In this document: in pieces, positions 1 through 8,591 of the stretch
Numbering within the stretch: position 1 is the first letter of the stretch
Layout of the letters: the number at the start of each line of letters is the position of its first letter
From: Chryseolinea soli
GTDB taxonomy: Bacteria; Bacteroidota; Bacteroidia; Cytophagales; Cyclobacteriaceae
Assembly (NCBI RefSeq): GCF_003589925.1
Contig: NZ_CP032382.1
Span: forward strand, 1,116,001 to 1,180,000
Direction of reading: 5' to 3'
DNA length: 64,000 bases
Translations under genes and position numbers: made by a program
Notes under the pieces: model-generated
What the model saw: the letters and a program-made list of their open reading frames with translations, nothing else
Databases searched by the model: none
Told to the model about the DNA's origin: nothing

Positions 1-483
1 CGCTACCTGGCCGATCTGAAGATCAATTTTAAAAACTCGTTCGAAAGCGAGGTCCTCACGAAGAAGGAGATCGCCGTGTTAGGGGTTGCGCTGTCAGTGA
101 ATGCAGGGAATGCTATCCTGCGCACGTTCTTCGCCGTCAACGCCCAGCAAGAGGGCGCTTCGGCCGAAGAGATTGCAGAAGCCGTGGGTTGTGCTTCCTT
201 GTTGAGTGCCAACAACGTGTTTTACCGGTTCCGTCATTTCGTGAACAAGGAAAAATACAACGAGATCCCTGCACGCATCAAGATGAACATCATGGGACGG
301 CCCGTGGGCGGCAAGGAATTTTTCGAGCTGATGAGCCTGGCCGTTAGCGCGGTGAACGGATGCGAAATGTGTGTGAAAGCGCACGAAGCATCGCTCATCG
401 AACTGGGCGCCAAGGAAGAACGGATCTTCGAGGCCGTGCGCCTCGCCTCCGTGATCACCAGCGTGAGCAAAATAGTGTACTGA
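1..483 (+). CDS. AhpD-like alkylhydroperoxidase, 5' end outside window
   Basis: Carboxymuconolactone decarboxylase/AhpD family protein, open at the left edge; 160 codons are visible, near the full length of AhpD (about 175 aa). The C-x2-C-x3-H signature is present as CEMCVKAH (C121, C124 and H128 of the visible part), the redox and proton-relay residues of AhpD that reduce lipoylated or AhpC partners in peroxide defence. No signal peptide is visible, so it should be cytoplasmic. AhpC commonly lies just upstream in such pairs, but that region is outside the window. A strong terminator follows. Family is confident; the specific role as AhpC reductant is inferred. Confidence 0.88.
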   Translation, partial: RYLADLKINFKNSFESEVLTKKEIAVLGVALSVNAGNAILRTFFAVNAQQEGASAEEIAEAVGCASLLSANNVFYRFRHFVNKEKYNEIPARIKMNIMGRPVGGKEFFELMSLAVSAVNGCEMCVKAHEASLIELGAKEERIFEAVRLASVITSVSKIVY

Positions 484-500
484 AGGTTTAGTGATCAGTA

Positions 501-541
501 AAAAAGGCTGGTGTCTTCCCGACATCAGCTTTTCTTTTTTT
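501..541 (+). terminator. Rho-independent terminator of the AhpD-like gene
   Basis: Stem GCTGGTGTC (507-515) pairs with GACATCAGC (521-529) with one G-U pair and a five-base loop, followed by a T-rich run. It sits 25 bases after the stop codon. Confidence 0.85.
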
Positions 542-590
542 TAACCCTCTTAAAAGAGATACTTCCCTCCGATCGGAAATAATCACAAGT

Positions 591-3125
591 CTATTTTGAA
601 GACATCGCCGTCACGGCCGCCAGGAACCAGCCGGAGTGCGGGATCCATTGTTCACTCCACCGCCATTCGTTGCCGTTGTCTTCCATTTTAAAATCGATGC
701 CCGAGCCATCGCCTTTTCCATCCTTTCCGGAGATGCCGTTTGAAATACCTCCGCGCCCGGAACCATGGCCATACATGGCCGCCATGTAGGGGACATTATT
801 TTTGCCATAGCCGTACATCATGCAGATGTTATACGGATTGCTTCCCAACACCCATGATACGAGGTTGGAGGCATACGTGGCAAGTTCGGGCTTCACGCCG
901 AGTGGTCCTTTATCGGGATAGACCAGTCGTCCACCCACCAGCATCGCGGCAGCGAGCGAGCCCAGTCGCGCATCCTCGCCTTGCCACCACCAGCCACTTT
1001 CGTTTTCGTGGGGGATGAAGAAGCCGTTCTGCACTTTGCCTTTATACAAGAAACTTTGGCGTGGATATCCGAAGGGATTCGTTACCTCGTGCGTGACCGA
1101 CAAATTGTAGTCCAACGCTTTCTTTATCGTCGCCAATGCTTTGTTCCGGTCGGCAGCATTGGTCTCTACATCCAGGTAGCGGGCCAATGCGATCACGGGC
1201 AGTCCGGCATCGGCGGCGTGCCAGAAGGGACGGTTCGTATCGTTTGCAATGAAGTAGCCTTTCGGGGAAAGGCGTTTGCTCAGGTTGCCGGCGCGCTTGC
1301 GGGCTTCCGTTTGATATGCGGTTTTGCCCGTAGCGATCCAGAGTTCCGTGGCGGCCATCAGGGCGCAGTAGTCGTCGATGACATTGTCCTTGCCGTCGTC
1401 GGCATAGCGGGTGCTGAACTTTTGAAGGTGAGCAAAGGCACGCTCGGCAGCATCCAGGTATTGTTGTGAGGTGAAGGCGCCGTCGCGATGCCAGCGCGAG
1501 ATGCGGGCCAATGCAGCTACGGCCATGCCACCACCCTCGCGGTATGCGCACTGATAGTCAGCGGTGGTTTTGCTGTCGGCCAGCAGCCCCACTACCCGGC
1601 GCGCATTGGGATCTTTGTCGAAATACGTGAACACCGTCATATAAAAATATCCTTCCGGCGACAGGGACCTCATAATGTAGTCGGCGCCATATAGCGCTTC
1701 CGTTGTCAGTGCTTCTTTGGAACCGGTCTGGTCCAGCAGCTCGGGGATCCGGTCCACGGTGTTGATCATCGACCAGTCTACCATTGGTATTTGTTGGGGT
1801 GACATAAAATTCGTGTAGGCCAGGTGCGAGAAATATTTGCTCACATCGCCGGACGCATCGGCCCATCCCCCGGAAAGGTCGACGGTCTTGGTGCTGCCAT
1901 AGAGCACGATGTGTTTGTCTGCCCCGGCTTCCTCGGGAGAGCTCGCGCGTTGATGATAAAAGAAATTGGCGATGGCGGGTAAAGCAATTTTACTCAGTGC
2001 TTTCTCGCCGATCGTGAATGCGTAGGATGCATACGGTTTGCCATCGGCTTCCACTTGTAGTTTGTAATATCCCGGTGTGTTAAAATCCGAGAAATCGATG
2101 CGGCTGTACCAGATGCCGGGCTGCCAGTCGGTTACTTGTTCGGCCTTTTGCAGTTTGCCGGAATAAACGGGTTTTAATGTCAGGGCACCGATGAGGTTGA
2201 ACGTCATGTTTTCAGGCAGCGGTTTGTGACTTCTTACGATGGCGCCTTTCGGGGCTTCGGTTGAATAAGCCACTTGATTCGCCAGAACAGTCACCGGTTG
2301 CCCGAGGGACTCGTCGAGGTTGTGTTGGGCCTTGTTTTCGATTTCCGATGCCGACCATTTTATAGCGTCGCGAATGAGGATGGCAAAATCGGCGTTGGCA
2401 CACGTAGTGGAGTCGTGACCGATACCAATATAGAGTGCGCGGTCATAGTCCGGGTTGGTCCAAATGATGGGGTGATCGCCCATGGGTTTGGCGGGCTTAT
2501 AGGTGGATTCGTCCGCAGTGGCCAGCACATGCACATTAGGGCGTGGGCTTTTGTCGAATTCGTACCATTCGTCGCGGATCGAAAAGGTAGCCGGCAGGTT
2601 GCGCGTCACGGGGTGGTTGCGGTCTTCTACCACCACCGTTCCCTGTTGCAGGGGAGGGTGTGGCGAATAGATCACTTGGCCCATGAGTTGTTCAAACCAT
2701 TGCCAATAGGTTTCGCCGGGCTTCAGAAACCGTGTGCCCGTGAGACCGGCAGCGTGCACCCCAATCCAGCCTTTGCCTTTGGACATGAATTGCTGGATGG
2801 CAAACTGCTGGGGTTCGGTCAGATCAAACGGCGCCAGGTGCAGTTGAATAAAGACCTGGTAGCGGGCCAGGTTCTCTTCGGTGATCGCTGCCGCATCGCG
2901 CGTGAAGTCGACGTCGAAATTATTTTGTTCCGCTAGTCCTTTAAAGAACGGCTGTGCGGCTTTCACCATTGCGTTGTGGTAGGGGTCGTTGGAGCCCACA
3001 ACCAGTACTTTAATTTTTGATTGTTCCTGGGCGTTTGTTGGATGAGCTACCAGGAGGGATAGAAGAACCAGGGCTGACCACAACCAGCGGTTACTGCTGA
3101 TGACGAGAGATAGAGCATGCTTCAT
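591..3125 (-). CDS. Secreted ThuA-like domain + GH9 glycosidase fusion
   Basis: 844-aa secreted protein. The start at 3125 gives a clean signal peptide (MKHALSLVISSNRW..., cleavage after about residue 31-33); an in-frame upstream extension would spoil it. Residues ~38-262 resemble ThuA (class I glutaminase-like fold, trehalose-utilisation family; e.g. GWIGVHAAG). Residues ~277-374 are the Ig-like CelD_N module that precedes many GH9 enzymes. Residues ~375-840 are a GH9 (alpha/alpha)6 domain with GGWADASGD at ~419-427, the usual nucleophile/base Asp region, and NESGWWWQGEDA near the C-terminus. GH9 enzymes cleave beta-1,4-glucans or related oligosaccharides. The role of the ThuA part is unknown. 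Divergent from the PTS operon, with about 200 bases between. Confidence 0.85.
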   Translation of the reverse strand: MKHALSLVISSNRWLWSALVLLSLLVAHPTNAQEQSKIKVLVVGSNDPYHNAMVKAAQPFFKGLAEQNNFDVDFTRDAAAITEENLARYQVFIQLHLAPFDLTEPQQFAIQQFMSKGKGWIGVHAAGLTGTRFLKPGETYWQWFEQLMGQVIYSPHPPLQQGTVVVEDRNHPVTRNLPATFSIRDEWYEFDKSPRPNVHVLATADESTYKPAKPMGDHPIIWTNPDYDRALYIGIGHDSTTCANADFAILIRDAIKWSASEIENKAQHNLDESLGQPVTVLANQVAYSTEAPKGAIVRSHKPLPENMTFNLIGALTLKPVYSGKLQKAEQVTDWQPGIWYSRIDFSDFNTPGYYKLQVEADGKPYASYAFTIGEKALSKIALPAIANFFYHQRASSPEEAGADKHIVLYGSTKTVDLSGGWADASGDVSKYFSHLAYTNFMSPQQIPMVDWSMINTVDRIPELLDQTGSKEALTTEALYGADYIMRSLSPEGYFYMTVFTYFDKDPNARRVVGLLADSKTTADYQCAYREGGGMAVAALARISRWHRDGAFTSQQYLDAAERAFAHLQKFSTRYADDGKDNVIDDYCALMAATELWIATGKTAYQTEARKRAGNLSKRLSPKGYFIANDTNRPFWHAADAGLPVIALARYLDVETNAADRNKALATIKKALDYNLSVTHEVTNPFGYPRQSFLYKGKVQNGFFIPHENESGWWWQGEDARLGSLAAAMLVGGRLVYPDKGPLGVKPELATYASNLVSWVLGSNPYNICMMYGYGKNNVPYMAAMYGHGSGRGGISNGISGKDGKGDGSGIDFKMEDNGNEWRWSEQWIPHSGWFLAAVTAMSSK

Positions 3126-3198
3126 AACCAAAGTTATATAGAGGGTGTAAATTTTTCTTTTTTGATTTCCAATGATTTGCATTCAATTTCAATTATTT

Positions 3199-3221
3199 TG
3201 ACAAGTGGCAAAAATTGTCAC
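3199..3221. promoter_or_regulatory. Inverted repeats between GH9 gene and PTS operon
   Basis: Two overlapping dyads: TGACAA (3199-3204) with TTGTCA (3215-3220), and GTGGCAA (3205-3211) with TTGTCAC (3215-3221, one G-T mismatch). They lie in the divergent promoter gap, 74 bases after the GH9 start and about 108 before the EIIA start, a natural place for an operator shared by both units. No regulator gene is adjacent. Confidence 0.35.
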
Positions 3222-3328
3222 GAAAAACATTCCATTTTTATTGATGCATTGTCTCATGGGACACGTCACACCCACCAGAGCACAACGCACATCAGACACA
3301 ACGCACACCGCACACACCTGAATCACCC

Positions 3329-3757
3329 ATGGAACATACGACACGAAAATTCCTCATCGCCACCCACGGCCGTTTCGCCACGGGCATAAAGTCTTCGTTG
3401 GACATTATTATCGGCGCGACCGACAATGTGTTCTTGATCGAAGCTTATGTAGAAGAAAACAAAGGCATTGAAGGCGATCTTGAAAAGATATTGAAAGACT
3501 TGCAGCCCCACGACGAGTTGATCGTATTCACCGATTTGCTTGGCGGCAGCATCACCAACCAAGTCCTGCGCCACACGCAAGGCCACCCGGTTCACGTGGT
3601 GTCGGGATTCAACCTAGCGCTGTTGATCGAGGTGCTGATGGCCGATGCAGAGACACCCGCTGCGGAAGTGATCGAGGCGGCCATCGTCAACGCCCGGGAA
3701 CAGATCGCCTACGTCACCAAACTCATGGCCAACGCTAACGAAGAAGAAGCATCATGA
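3329..3757 (+). CDS. PTS mannose/fructose/sorbose family EIIA
   Basis: 142-aa EIIA of the mannose-class PTS (PTS-EIIA type 4). The N-terminus carries the phosphorylation motif ATHGRFATG with H13 as predicted phospho-His, and the family motif FTDLLGGSITN follows at ~67-77. It accepts phosphate from HPr and passes it to EIIB. First gene of the operon; its stop overlaps the EIIB start (ATGA at 3754-3757), suggesting translational coupling. Cytoplasmic. EIIA and EIIB are separate here, unlike the E. coli ManX fusion. Confidence 0.93.
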   Translation: MEHTTRKFLIATHGRFATGIKSSLDIIIGATDNVFLIEAYVEENKGIEGDLEKILKDLQPHDELIVFTDLLGGSITNQVLRHTQGHPVHVVSGFNLALLIEVLMADAETPAAEVIEAAIVNAREQIAYVTKLMANANEEEAS

Positions 3758-4230
3758 TCAAACTCACAAGAATAGACGACCGGCTGGTACACGGACAGGT
3801 AGCCTTCACTTGGGTGCCGGCGCTCGGTGTCGATTGCCTGCTGGTGGCCAACGACAAAGTGGCCAAAGACGAATTTCAGAAAATGACGCTGAACCTCGCC
3901 AAGCCCGCCAACACAAAACTGGTGATCAAAACGCTGGCCGATGCCATTGTCTTTTTGAATGACGAAAAGAACGGCAAGGCGAATGTGCTCATCCTGATCA
4001 ACAGCATAAAAGACGCCGCCACGCTGGCCGCCGGTGTACCGGCCATCACCTCCATAAACTTCGGTGGTATCCGCGGCAAGGCCGGCTCCCGGCTGATCTC
4101 AAAAGCCATTGCCATCACCGACGACGACGTGCCCGTGCTGCAAGAGATGCTTCAAAAAAACATAGAACTCGAAATACGACAAGTGCCGACGGATAGCAAG
4201 CAGAAGGTGGAGAGTCTACTCGATAAATAA
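3754..4230 (+). CDS. PTS mannose/fructose/sorbose family EIIB
   Basis: 158 aa, the usual length for mannose-class EIIB. The N-terminus IDDRLVHGQV contains the active-site His (H13), which receives phosphate from EIIA and donates it to the sugar during transport. Further family features are the LVANDKVAKDEFQK stretch and INFGGIRGK near residue 110. The start overlaps the EIIA stop; EIIC-EIID follows after 34 bases. Confidence 0.93.
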   Translation: MIKLTRIDDRLVHGQVAFTWVPALGVDCLLVANDKVAKDEFQKMTLNLAKPANTKLVIKTLADAIVFLNDEKNGKANVLILINSIKDAATLAAGVPAITSINFGGIRGKAGSRLISKAIAITDDDVPVLQEMLQKNIELEIRQVPTDSKQKVESLLDK

Positions 4231-4264
4231 ATAACAAAAAAAATCACCTCTTAAATATCCCGTC

Positions 4265-5839
4265 GTGCTCGTCTCCTTCATCCTCATCACGCTCATCGCC
4301 ATGTTTGGCCATTCCGAAGATTTTCTCGGTACCACGTTGCTCAGCCGGCCACTGGTGTTGGGGCCGCTGGTCGGTTTGGTGTTGGGTGATCTTTCGCAAG
4401 GTGTGGTTATCGGGGCCACGCTGGAGCTCATCTTTATGGGCAACATCAAAGTGGGCGCAGCGATTCCGCCCGATGTGATCACGGGCGGTGTGTTGAGTAC
4501 GGCCTTCGCGATTATATCAGGCAAAGGACCTTCCATTGCCATGGCTTTGGCGGTGCCCATCTCCATACTGGCCGAGATGGCCATCAGCGGGTTGTTTGTG
4601 TTCCGGGCCGTATTCAACAAACGCTTTACCGTCTACGCGGAAGAAGGCGATTATCAAAAACTACAACGGCTGCACGTGCTATCGGGGATATTAAAACCAT
4701 TGCTGATGGGAGTTATCACGTTCACCGCCCTTCTGTTAGGAGCTGATGTGATGAAATCATTTCTCGACAGCATTCCTCCTTGGGTAAACGACGGACTAAA
4801 GGTCGCCGCCAACATGCTGCCTGCCCTTGGCTTTGCTTTGTTACTCAACCTGATGTTCAATAAAAAGGTGGCTCCGTATTTCTTCCTCGGATTTGTGCTG
4901 ACGAGCTATTTGAAGCTTCCGGTCATCGCCATCGGTGCGTTGGGGGTGATCGTCGCGCTCATCATTACCGACATCACCCACAAGTCTGCTCCCACAGACG
5001 ATGATGCCGACGAAGGCGAAAGTCCCGTTGAGCCTGCGCCTGAACTTCCAAAGAAAACCATACGAAGTTTATTTTTCCGGTCGCTGGCGTTAGAAGCCAA
5101 TTTCAATTTCGAGACCTGGCAAAACAGTGGGTTTGCTTTTTCCATGATTCCCGTGTTGAAAAAATTATACACCACCAAGCAAAGCATGTCGGCCGCCTTA
5201 ACGCGTCACCTGCAATTTTTCAACACGAGTCCGTATGGCTCAACATTGATCCTTGGCATCACCGCAGCGATGGAAGCGCGGAAAAGTAAGTCGGAAGATT
5301 TTGATGAAGAGTCCATCAACGCCGTGAAGACCGGTCTCATGGGACCGTTGGCCGGCGTGTTCGATTCGTTGTTCTGGGGTACGTTTAAAGTTATCGCTGC
5401 CGGCGTGGGCGCCTCGCTGGCCATCAAAGGGAATGTGCTGGGGCCGATCTTGTTTTTGCTGATCTTTAATGTGCCGCATTTAGTGCTGCGCTACCAGCTC
5501 ACGTTCATCGGCTACAACACCGGCACACGCTTCCTCCAAAACCTGGCCAAGACCAATGTGATGGACAAGCTCACGGTAGGCTCCTCCATCCTCGGACTCA
5601 TGGTCATCGGCGCGATGACGGCCACGCTGATGAACATTACCACGCCCATCACCTTAGGCAGCGACGACACGGCCACCACCCTGCAATCCATACTGGATCA
5701 GATCGTGCCCAACATCATCCCGCTGGGGCTTACCTTTCTCACGTTTTACTTTGTAAAGAAAAACATGAAGCCCACGTGGTTGTTACTCGGTTTGCTGGTC
5801 GCTGGATTTTTGGGCAGTATCCTCCACATTCTGGCTTAA
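4265..5839 (+). CDS. Fused PTS EIIC-EIID membrane permease (mannose family)
   Basis: 524 aa holding two normally separate subunits. Residues 1-240 are EIIC (RPLVLGPLVGLVLGD, GATLELIFMG, AAIPPDV; several membrane helices). Residues ~241-264 are an acidic, Pro-rich linker. Residues ~265-524 are EIID (FRSLALEANFNFE, NTSPYGSTLILG, GLMGPLAGVFDSLFWGT). Together they form the sugar channel. The start is taken as GTG at 4265: no ATG lies between the upstream in-frame stop (4232) and the first conserved residues, and homologous EIIC proteins start at about this point. One continuous frame, so the fusion is not due to a lost stop alone. Substrate class amino sugar/mannose inferred from the family and NagB. 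Confidence 0.92.
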   Translation: MLVSFILITLIAMFGHSEDFLGTTLLSRPLVLGPLVGLVLGDLSQGVVIGATLELIFMGNIKVGAAIPPDVITGGVLSTAFAIISGKGPSIAMALAVPISILAEMAISGLFVFRAVFNKRFTVYAEEGDYQKLQRLHVLSGILKPLLMGVITFTALLLGADVMKSFLDSIPPWVNDGLKVAANMLPALGFALLLNLMFNKKVAPYFFLGFVLTSYLKLPVIAIGALGVIVALIITDITHKSAPTDDDADEGESPVEPAPELPKKTIRSLFFRSLALEANFNFETWQNSGFAFSMIPVLKKLYTTKQSMSAALTRHLQFFNTSPYGSTLILGITAAMEARKSKSEDFDEESINAVKTGLMGPLAGVFDSLFWGTFKVIAAGVGASLAIKGNVLGPILFLLIFNVPHLVLRYQLTFIGYNTGTRFLQNLAKTNVMDKLTVGSSILGLMVIGAMTATLMNITTPITLGSDDTATTLQSILDQIVPNIIPLGLTFLTFYFVKKNMKPTWLLLGLLVAGFLGSILHILA

Positions 5840-5851
5840 TCCAATAACTAC

Positions 5852-7561
5852 ATGAAAGGCATCGGCGCTTCACCGGGTATCGCAATAGGAAAGGCAGTGG
5901 TCGTGGAAAAAAAACAGCCGCGGCTCACCGGTGTGATCCTGCAGGGCGAAAGTGATGTACAACAGGAAGTACAGCGATTCGAACAGGCAGTGACCTCGGC
6001 TGTAGCGGAAGTGAAAGCGGTGATCGATACGCTTCCTGCTGACGATGGCTCCACCGAAGTGCTGGAGATCCAGATCGAATTGCTCCAGGACGAACAGATC
6101 ATCTCCGACGTAGTCGAAAAGATTACTTCGGAACACAGAAACGCCAACGATGCGGTGATGGAAGTGATCGCCGCCGCTGTGACCACCTTGCACAATCTGG
6201 ACGACGCCTATCTCCGCGAGCGGGCGATGGACGTGGAAGAAGCCGGCAACCGGATTCTGATGGAACTCGATCCCACGCTGAAACCCAGCGATCTTATCGT
6301 GGCCGAAAACACCGTGCTTGTCGGTGAAGACATCACCCCAATGGATATCCTTTCCGTGGACATCACCAAAGTGATCGGGCTGGTGACACGAACCGGAGGC
6401 AAAACGTCGCATGCCGCTATCGTGGCAAAGGCCAGGGGTATACCGGCGGTAGTGGGATGTGGCGACGCACTCGCATCCGTAAAGAACAACGATATCCTCA
6501 TTGTCGATGGTGGCGAGGGCGCGTTGGTGGTGAACCCGACGCCCGAAATGCTGCATGAATACACAGCGAAGAAAAAAGAATTCACTAGTCAGGCAAATGC
6601 CTTAGGCGCTTTGAAGGACACCGTAGCCGTAACTACCGACGGCGTGCGTGTCAAATTGATGGCCAACATTTCGAATGCTGCAGACCTGGAAGCATCCTTT
6701 GCCTTTGGCGCAGAGGGGAGTGGACTGCTTCGCACGGAGCTGCTTTTCATGGGCCGCACGACGCTGCCAAGCGAAGAAGAGCAATTTGAGTTCTATAAAA
6801 ACGCAGCGCTGCAAGCCAAGCAAAAACCCGTCATCGTGCGAACGCTCGATATCGGTGGCGACAAGCCCCTGCCCTATCTTCATTTGCCCGCTGAACAAAA
6901 TCCTTTCCTGGGCTATCGCGCCATTCGCATCTGCCTGGACCGGCAAGATATTTTTGTCACGCAACTACGGGCCATTCTTCGCGCCAGTGCGTTCGGCGAT
7001 CTGAAGATCATGTTCCCCATGATCAGCAACGTTTCTGAAATAGAACAAGCGAAAGCCATCTTAGAGAATGTGAAAGCAGCGCTGCGATCGACGGCCACGC
7101 CCTTCAACGCGGCGATCGAGGTGGGCATCATGATCGAAATCCCCTCGGCGGCCGTCATGGCTGATCTCTTGGCGCGCGAGGTTGACTTCTTTAGCATCGG
7201 CACAAACGATCTTTGCCAATATACGCTGGCGGTGGACCGGATGAATGAACAGGTGAAACATCTGTACGATCCTTTCAACCCCGGTGTGCTGCGGCTGATC
7301 CAAAATGTGATCGAACAAGGAAACAAGCACCATCATCACATGGGCATGTGCGGCGAGATGGCCGGCGATGTAACGGCGACGCTATTGCTTTTGGGGATGG
7401 GCTTGAGGGAATTTTCGATGAGTGCAGCGTCGATCCCGTACGTAAAGAACCTGATCCTGAACACCAGCATCACCGCCGCCCAGGAAATATGCCGAAAGGC
7501 GATGTCGATGCGCAGCGCTTCCGAGATTACCCAATATCTACAAGCAGTAACGAAACAATGA
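5852..7561 (+). CDS. ptsI: PTS Enzyme I (PEP-protein phosphotransferase)
   Basis: 569 aa, full EI length. N-terminal HPr-binding region, then the phosphohistidine domain with TGGKTSHAAIVA (H187 predicted phospho-His), and a PEP-binding TIM barrel with EGSGLLRTELLFMGR, FSIGTNDLCQYTLAVDR and GMCGEMAGD (catalytic Cys). It autophosphorylates from PEP and phosphorylates HPr. It starts 12 bases after the permease gene, and its TGA overlaps the HPr ATG. Having EI inside a sugar-specific operon suggests a dedicated phosphorelay. Confidence 0.95.
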   Translation: MKGIGASPGIAIGKAVVVEKKQPRLTGVILQGESDVQQEVQRFEQAVTSAVAEVKAVIDTLPADDGSTEVLEIQIELLQDEQIISDVVEKITSEHRNANDAVMEVIAAAVTTLHNLDDAYLRERAMDVEEAGNRILMELDPTLKPSDLIVAENTVLVGEDITPMDILSVDITKVIGLVTRTGGKTSHAAIVAKARGIPAVVGCGDALASVKNNDILIVDGGEGALVVNPTPEMLHEYTAKKKEFTSQANALGALKDTVAVTTDGVRVKLMANISNAADLEASFAFGAEGSGLLRTELLFMGRTTLPSEEEQFEFYKNAALQAKQKPVIVRTLDIGGDKPLPYLHLPAEQNPFLGYRAIRICLDRQDIFVTQLRAILRASAFGDLKIMFPMISNVSEIEQAKAILENVKAALRSTATPFNAAIEVGIMIEIPSAAVMADLLAREVDFFSIGTNDLCQYTLAVDRMNEQVKHLYDPFNPGVLRLIQNVIEQGNKHHHHMGMCGEMAGDVTATLLLLGMGLREFSMSAASIPYVKNLILNTSITAAQEICRKAMSMRSASEITQYLQAVTKQ

Positions 7562-7824
7562 TAACACACGATTACCTGATCACCTCGGCCGAAGGCCTCC
7601 ATGCCCGCCCGGCGACCAACCTGATCCGGCTGGCCAAAAAATACAAGTCGATCACCAGCCTGAAAAAAGGTGAGAAGACGGTGAAGCTCAATAGCATGTT
7701 GAACATCCTGTCGCTGGCGCTAAAGGGTGGCGACACCGTTACGCTGATCGTGGAAGGCGAAGATGAAACCGAGGCCGCCGCCGCGATCGAGACATTTTTT
7801 AAAGAGGAGTTGAAGAATTTATAA
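7558..7824 (+). CDS. ptsH: PTS phosphocarrier protein HPr
   Basis: 88 aa, canonical HPr size. GLHARPA places the phospho-His at H15, and S46 lies in KLNSMLNILSL at the position phosphorylated by HPr kinase in other bacteria. Start chosen at 7558 because it gives the conserved N-terminus and the ATGA overlap with the EI stop; longer in-frame extensions run through EI in another frame. It carries phosphate from EI to EIIA. Whether S46 is used depends on an HPr kinase elsewhere in the genome. Confidence 0.95.
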   Translation: MITHDYLITSAEGLHARPATNLIRLAKKYKSITSLKKGEKTVKLNSMLNILSLALKGGDTVTLIVEGEDETEAAAAIETFFKEELKNL

Positions 7825-7847
7825 AGCACTTTTCAAAATTCAGTATC

Positions 7848-8591
7848 ATGAAGATCACGATCACGAAAGACGAACACGAATTTGACGTCACTGCCGCATG
7901 GCGCATCATTGCCCAAATGCTGGAGAAGCCTAACGCTGTGATCGGCTTGTCCACCGGGCAAACCACCATCAACATGCACGCCGTGGTCTCGGCCATTCAC
8001 AAACAATATCCCTTCGATGTGTCGCGCATCACACTTTTCAATGTGGACGAACTCACCAATCTTCCGCGCGAATATGCAGGCAGTTGCTACACCATGATCC
8101 TGAATCAACTCGCCGGCCCCCTGGGCATCCCGGACGAAAATTTTATCATGCCCCCTACGATGTCGGATGATTTTGAAGCGGAGGCGCGACTGTTCGAACA
8201 ACGGCTGGCCGAGCGCGGTGGCGCCGATCTTCAAATGCTGGGCATCGGTGCCAACGGGCATATCGGCATTAATCAGCCGGGCACTCCCTTTGAAAGCGAG
8301 ACGTGGGTGTCGCCCATGGATCCCGACTTTGAAGCGCGCGTGCGCCGCGAAACCCAAGTGCCGCTCGAAACCGTGTTGGGAGGATTGACCCGTGGCATAA
8401 AAAATATTATGTACACGCGTAAACTTATCCTGGTGGCCAAAGGCGCACACAAGGCCGACATTATTGAGCAAGCCATTCTCGGCCCCGTCACAACGGACAT
8501 ACCGGCCTCGGTTGTGCAGCTTCATCCCAACTGCGAGATCCTTTTAGATGCAGCCGCCGGAAAGAAACTGGTCGGAAAATTTAATTCCTAG
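7848..8591 (+). CDS. nagB: NagB-like glucosamine-6-phosphate deaminase
   Basis: 247 aa, NagB/6-phosphogluconolactonase superfamily. Landmarks of the deaminase are GLSTGQT (~33-39, phosphate loop), FNVDEL with D67, and GIGANGHIGINQPG with H138 as ring-opening His. It would convert glucosamine-6-P to fructose-6-P and ammonia, fitting as the last gene of the PTS operon: the transporter delivers the phosphorylated amino sugar. No nagA deacetylase is nearby, favouring glucosamine over GlcNAc. The final four bases (CTAG) are shared with the convergent oxidase gene. A related deaminase/isomerase activity cannot be excluded. Confidence 0.88.
   Translation: MKITITKDEHEFDVTAAWRIIAQMLEKPNAVIGLSTGQTTINMHAVVSAIHKQYPFDVSRITLFNVDELTNLPREYAGSCYTMILNQLAGPLGIPDENFIMPPTMSDDFEAEARLFEQRLAERGGADLQMLGIGANGHIGINQPGTPFESETWVSPMDPDFEARVRRETQVPLETVLGGLTRGIKNIMYTRKLILVAKGAHKADIIEQAILGPVTTDIPASVVQLHPNCEILLDAAAGKKLVGKFNS

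Noticed and set aside
3274..3320. CA-rich ACGCACA tract before EIIA as a functional repeat
   Set aside because: Low-complexity 5' leader sequence; no regular unit or symmetry.
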